64,000 nucleotides of DNA from Sinomicrobium kalidii (GTDB lineage: Bacteria > Bacteroidota > Bacteroidia > Flavobacteriales > Flavobacteriaceae), in assembly GCF_021183825.1 (NCBI RefSeq), contig NZ_CP089211.1, positions 4,756,501-4,820,500 of the forward strand, given 5' to 3'. A program made the translations under genes and the position numbers. The notes below the pieces were generated by a model. That model was not told the origin of the DNA. It saw only the letters and a program-made list of their open reading frames with translations, and did no database searches. Positions 61,486-64,000 of the stretch are shown in pieces. How positions within the stretch are numbered: position 1 is the first letter of the stretch; every line of letters starts with the position of its first letter.

Positions 61486-63582
61486 ATGGAAGAAACAAGA
61501 AACCAGTACATCAACAGGGAACTCAGTTGGCTGCAATTCAATGCCAGGGTGTTACAGGAAGCAACAGACGAAACCGTGCCGCTTATTGCCCGGCTTCGTT
61601 TTCTGGGGATATTTTCCAATAACCTGGACGAATTTTTTAAGGTGAGGTATGCCACTGTCAAACGCATCGCTCTTGCCGGAAGAAAGGGGAAAAGCGCCCT
61701 GGGCGGTGAGGTGGCAAAAGACCTGCTGGAAGACATCACAAAAATAGTGATCAGGCAGCAGGCGGAAAGCCAGAGTATCCTTCGTTATATTGAAAAAGAA
61801 CTGGAAAAGGAAAATATTTTTATCATTGATGAGACCGAAGTGTCCGAATCCCAGAGGAAATTTATTGTGGATTACTTTGTGCAGAAGGTCAGCCCGGCCC
61901 TTGTGACGATCTTTCTGAATGACCTTGCCGAATTCCCGCTCCTCAAGGACAGTGCCGCCTATCTGGCGGTGAAAATGGTAATGAAAAAGAAAAACAAGGC
62001 CCGGGGATTAAAAAAGATGTTCACCCCTGACCCCGATGAGGTGCGTTATGCCCTGATAGAAATACCGAAAGGTATAGACCGTTTTGTAGTGCTTCCGAAA
62101 GAAGGAGACAAGAGTTATATTATTATTCTGGACGATCTCATCAGGTATTGTATGCATACCATTTTTAATATTTTCGATTATGAGTCGCTTTCTGCCCATA
62201 TGATAAAAATAACACGGGATGCCGAACTTGACATAGACAACGATCTCAGTAAGAGTTTTATTGAAAAAATATCCAGCAGCGTCAAGGGCAGGGAAATCAG
62301 TGAGCCTGTCCGTTTTGTTTATGACGACAATATAGACAAGGATACCCTCAGTTTTCTCAAGGAAAAAATGCGCGTAAAAAATACGGATAGCGTAATCCCG
62401 GGGGGAAGGTATCACAACAGAAGAGATTATATGGGCTTTCCCAGTCTGGGGAGGGAAGACCTGTTGTACAAGACCATTCCGCCCCTGCCGGTAAAAGGAC
62501 TCAGTCTGCAGGGAAGTGTACTGGAAAAAATAGCGGAAAAAGATTACCTTCTCTTCGCACCCTACCATACTTTCTCCTATGTGATACGTTTTCTGCGCGA
62601 AGCGGCCCTGGACCCAGCGGTAAGAAGTATCAAGATCACGGTGTACAGGCTGGCCAAGGTCTCACAGGTGGCCAGTAGCCTGATCAATGCCGTAAAAAAC
62701 GGAAAGCAGGTAACAGTACAGATCGAATTACAGGCGCGTTTTGACGAAGAAGCGAATATCGAATATGCCGAACAACTGCAAAGTGAAGGTGTGAAACTCA
62801 TTTTTGGTATCGCCGGGTTAAAGGTACACAGCAAAATCTGTATTATTGAACGGGAAGAGCATGAAAAAATAAAGCGTTACGGTTTTATAAGCACCGGAAA
62901 TTTTAACGAATCCACGGCAAAATTATACACCGATTACACCTTGTTCACTTCCAGTCAGCCCATATTGAAAGAGGTTAATATGGTATTTGATTTCTTTGAA
63001 ACTACGTATAAGATACGCAAATACAAACATCTTGTTGTTTCGCCCCATTATACCGGGAAAACGTTCTCCAGGCTTATTGACGGGGAAATAGCCAATGTAA
63101 AGGCCGGGAAAGAAGCTTATATGAAACTGAAGATGAACAGCCTTACCAATTATAAAATGATAGACAAGCTTTACGAAGCGAGCAGGGCGGGAGTGAAGAT
63201 ACAGATGATCGTCAGGGGAGCCTGCTGTCTGGTGCCCGGTGTTCAGGGAATGAGCGAGAATATAGAGATAATAAGTATTGTGGATAAATTTTTAGAACAT
63301 CCCAGATTGTTTATCTTTGGAAACGGAGGTAATCCCAAGGTGTACATCTCTTCGGCAGACTGGATGACACGCAATATAGATTATCGTGTGGAGGTAAGCT
63401 GCCCCATTTATGATGAGGAAATAAAGAGAGAGCTTATAGAAACCTTTGAGATAGGGTGGAGGGATAATGTAAAAGCACGGGTTATTTCGGGCAAACAGGA
63501 CAATGCATACAGAAAGAACGACCTGCCCCGCGTGCGTTCGCAATTTGCTATATACGATTATTACGTACAGAAGTTAAAATAA
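61486..63582 (+). CDS. ppk1: Polyphosphate kinase 1
   Basis: This 698-residue enzyme has the N domain (NRELSWLQFNARVLQEA and SNNLDEFFKVR), the H domain and the catalytic C1/C2 domains with the autophosphorylated His in LKVHSKICI (about residue 447). STGNFNESTAKLYTDYTLF is another family motif. It makes polyphosphate from ATP. The SixA-like gene precedes it and a Ppx/GppA phosphatase follows, so synthesis and breakdown genes are paired. Confidence 0.95.
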   Translation: MEETRNQYINRELSWLQFNARVLQEATDETVPLIARLRFLGIFSNNLDEFFKVRYATVKRIALAGRKGKSALGGEVAKDLLEDITKIVIRQQAESQSILRYIEKELEKENIFIIDETEVSESQRKFIVDYFVQKVSPALVTIFLNDLAEFPLLKDSAAYLAVKMVMKKKNKARGLKKMFTPDPDEVRYALIEIPKGIDRFVVLPKEGDKSYIIILDDLIRYCMHTIFNIFDYESLSAHMIKITRDAELDIDNDLSKSFIEKISSSVKGREISEPVRFVYDDNIDKDTLSFLKEKMRVKNTDSVIPGGRYHNRRDYMGFPSLGREDLLYKTIPPLPVKGLSLQGSVLEKIAEKDYLLFAPYHTFSYVIRFLREAALDPAVRSIKITVYRLAKVSQVASSLINAVKNGKQVTVQIELQARFDEEANIEYAEQLQSEGVKLIFGIAGLKVHSKICIIEREEHEKIKRYGFISTGNFNESTAKLYTDYTLFTSSQPILKEVNMVFDFFETTYKIRKYKHLVVSPHYTGKTFSRLIDGEIANVKAGKEAYMKLKMNSLTNYKMIDKLYEASRAGVKIQMIVRGACCLVPGVQGMSENIEIISIVDKFLEHPRLFIFGNGGNPKVYISSADWMTRNIDYRVEVSCPIYDEEIKRELIETFEIGWRDNVKARVISGKQDNAYRKNDLPRVRSQFAIYDYYVQKLK

Positions 63583-63610
63583 CAGGAAGAGGATATAGAA
63601 TAAGGTTACG

Positions 63611-63635
63611 GGGCCGGATTCCCGGCCTTGTTTTT
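63611..63635 (+). terminator. Rho-independent terminator after ppk1
   Basis: A GC-only 6-bp stem (63612 to 63617 with 63622 to 63627) is followed by TTGTTTTT. Confidence 0.6.
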
Positions 63636-63690
63636 CCGGCGTGTCAGGGTGTATTTTGCAGGTCGGAGATTATCCCGGAATACGTTTTAT

Positions 63691-64000
63691 ATGATTAGAA
63701 TACGAAAATTTGCCGGTATAGATATTGGTTCCAATGCCATAAGATTATTGATAAACAACGTTATTGAAGAAACGGGAAAAGAGCCCCAGTTTAAAAAGAG
63801 TTCTCTCGTAAGGGTGCCCATCAGGTTAGGGCAGGACTCCTTTACCGTAGGCGAAATATCCAAACCGAATGCGACCCGTATGATCGAGGCGATGAAAGCC
63901 TTTAAACTGCTGATGAAAGTCCATAATGTGGAAAAATACCGGGCCTGTGCCACATCGGCCATGAGGGAAGCCAATAACGGTAATGAACTTGCCGAGGAGA
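63691..64000 (+). CDS. Ppx/GppA phosphatase (partial, cut by the right edge)
   Basis: The first 103 residues are in the window: GIDIGSNAIRLLI is the ASKHA-type phosphate-1 motif of exopolyphosphatases, and the segment with RACATSAMREA is the second family motif. The enzyme would shorten polyphosphate or guanosine pentaphosphate. It follows ppk1 after a terminator, which points to its own promoter or to read-through. Confidence 0.85.
   Translation, partial: MIRIRKFAGIDIGSNAIRLLINNVIEETGKEPQFKKSSLVRVPIRLGQDSFTVGEISKPNATRMIEAMKAFKLLMKVHNVEKYRACATSAMREANNGNELAEE

Noticed and set aside
1..64000. CRISPR arrays, insertion sequences, prophage genes
   Set aside because: I saw no regularly spaced direct repeats, no transposase or integrase motif and no phage structural genes.

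Overview
The window is a chromosomal segment of a member of the Bacteroidota, most likely a flavobacterium. The evidence is the flexirubin-type pigment cluster, a tyrosine ammonia-lyase very like the flavobacterial enzymes, Bacteroidota-only families (DUF4290, WG-repeat protein, TPR-AraC regulator), promoters of the TTTG-N19-TAnnTTTG type, and the lack of Shine-Dalgarno sequences. I do not name a genus.

Region 1 (1 to about 30,100) is almost entirely a flexirubin / aryl polyene plus dialkylresorcinol gene cluster. About 29 genes lie on the minus strand, many overlapping by 7 to 23 bases. They start with the tyrosine ammonia-lyase (28754) and run down to a C45-type acyltransferase lipoprotein cut by the left edge. 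The lyase makes the 4-coumarate starter. Two acyl carrier proteins, several ketosynthases (one without a catalytic Cys, one short), FabG and three hotdog dehydratase-like proteins build the polyene. DarB and DarA make the dialkylresorcinol. A BtrH-like cysteine acyltransferase candidate, an LpxL-like acyltransferase and the C45-like protein are candidates for joining or modifying the halves. An ABC exporter, an MMPL-acyltransferase fusion, LolA, lipoproteins and a small beta-barrel are candidates for moving the pigment to the outer membrane. A flavin-dependent halogenase-like gene is divergent from the lyase.

Region 2 (30,100 to 42,900) is accessory. It has a TPR-AraC regulator, two small genes that share a 12-base upstream element, and a COG0523 metallochaperone with a tandem operator over its promoter, followed by an exported superoxide dismutase. 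Next come a 57-residue class I lanthipeptide precursor and a LanC cyclase with no LanB nearby. A carbonic anhydrase homologue that has lost its zinc site sits beside a second superoxide dismutase, which is divergent from a SufR-like regulator across a perfect palindrome. An ECF42-type sigma factor with its DGPF-type partner closes the region.

Region 3 (43,000 to 64,000) is core genome: an M16 protease pair, tRNA-Met, an aminotransferase, YqgE, HU, Fmt, RecQ (with no normal start codon), DUF493, DUF4290, MurA (Asp in place of the catalytic Cys), a MutS2-type protein without Smr, PyrR-PyrB, ribonuclease Z, PdxH, a SixA-like phosphatase, polyphosphate kinase, and the start of a Ppx/GppA phosphatase cut by the right edge.
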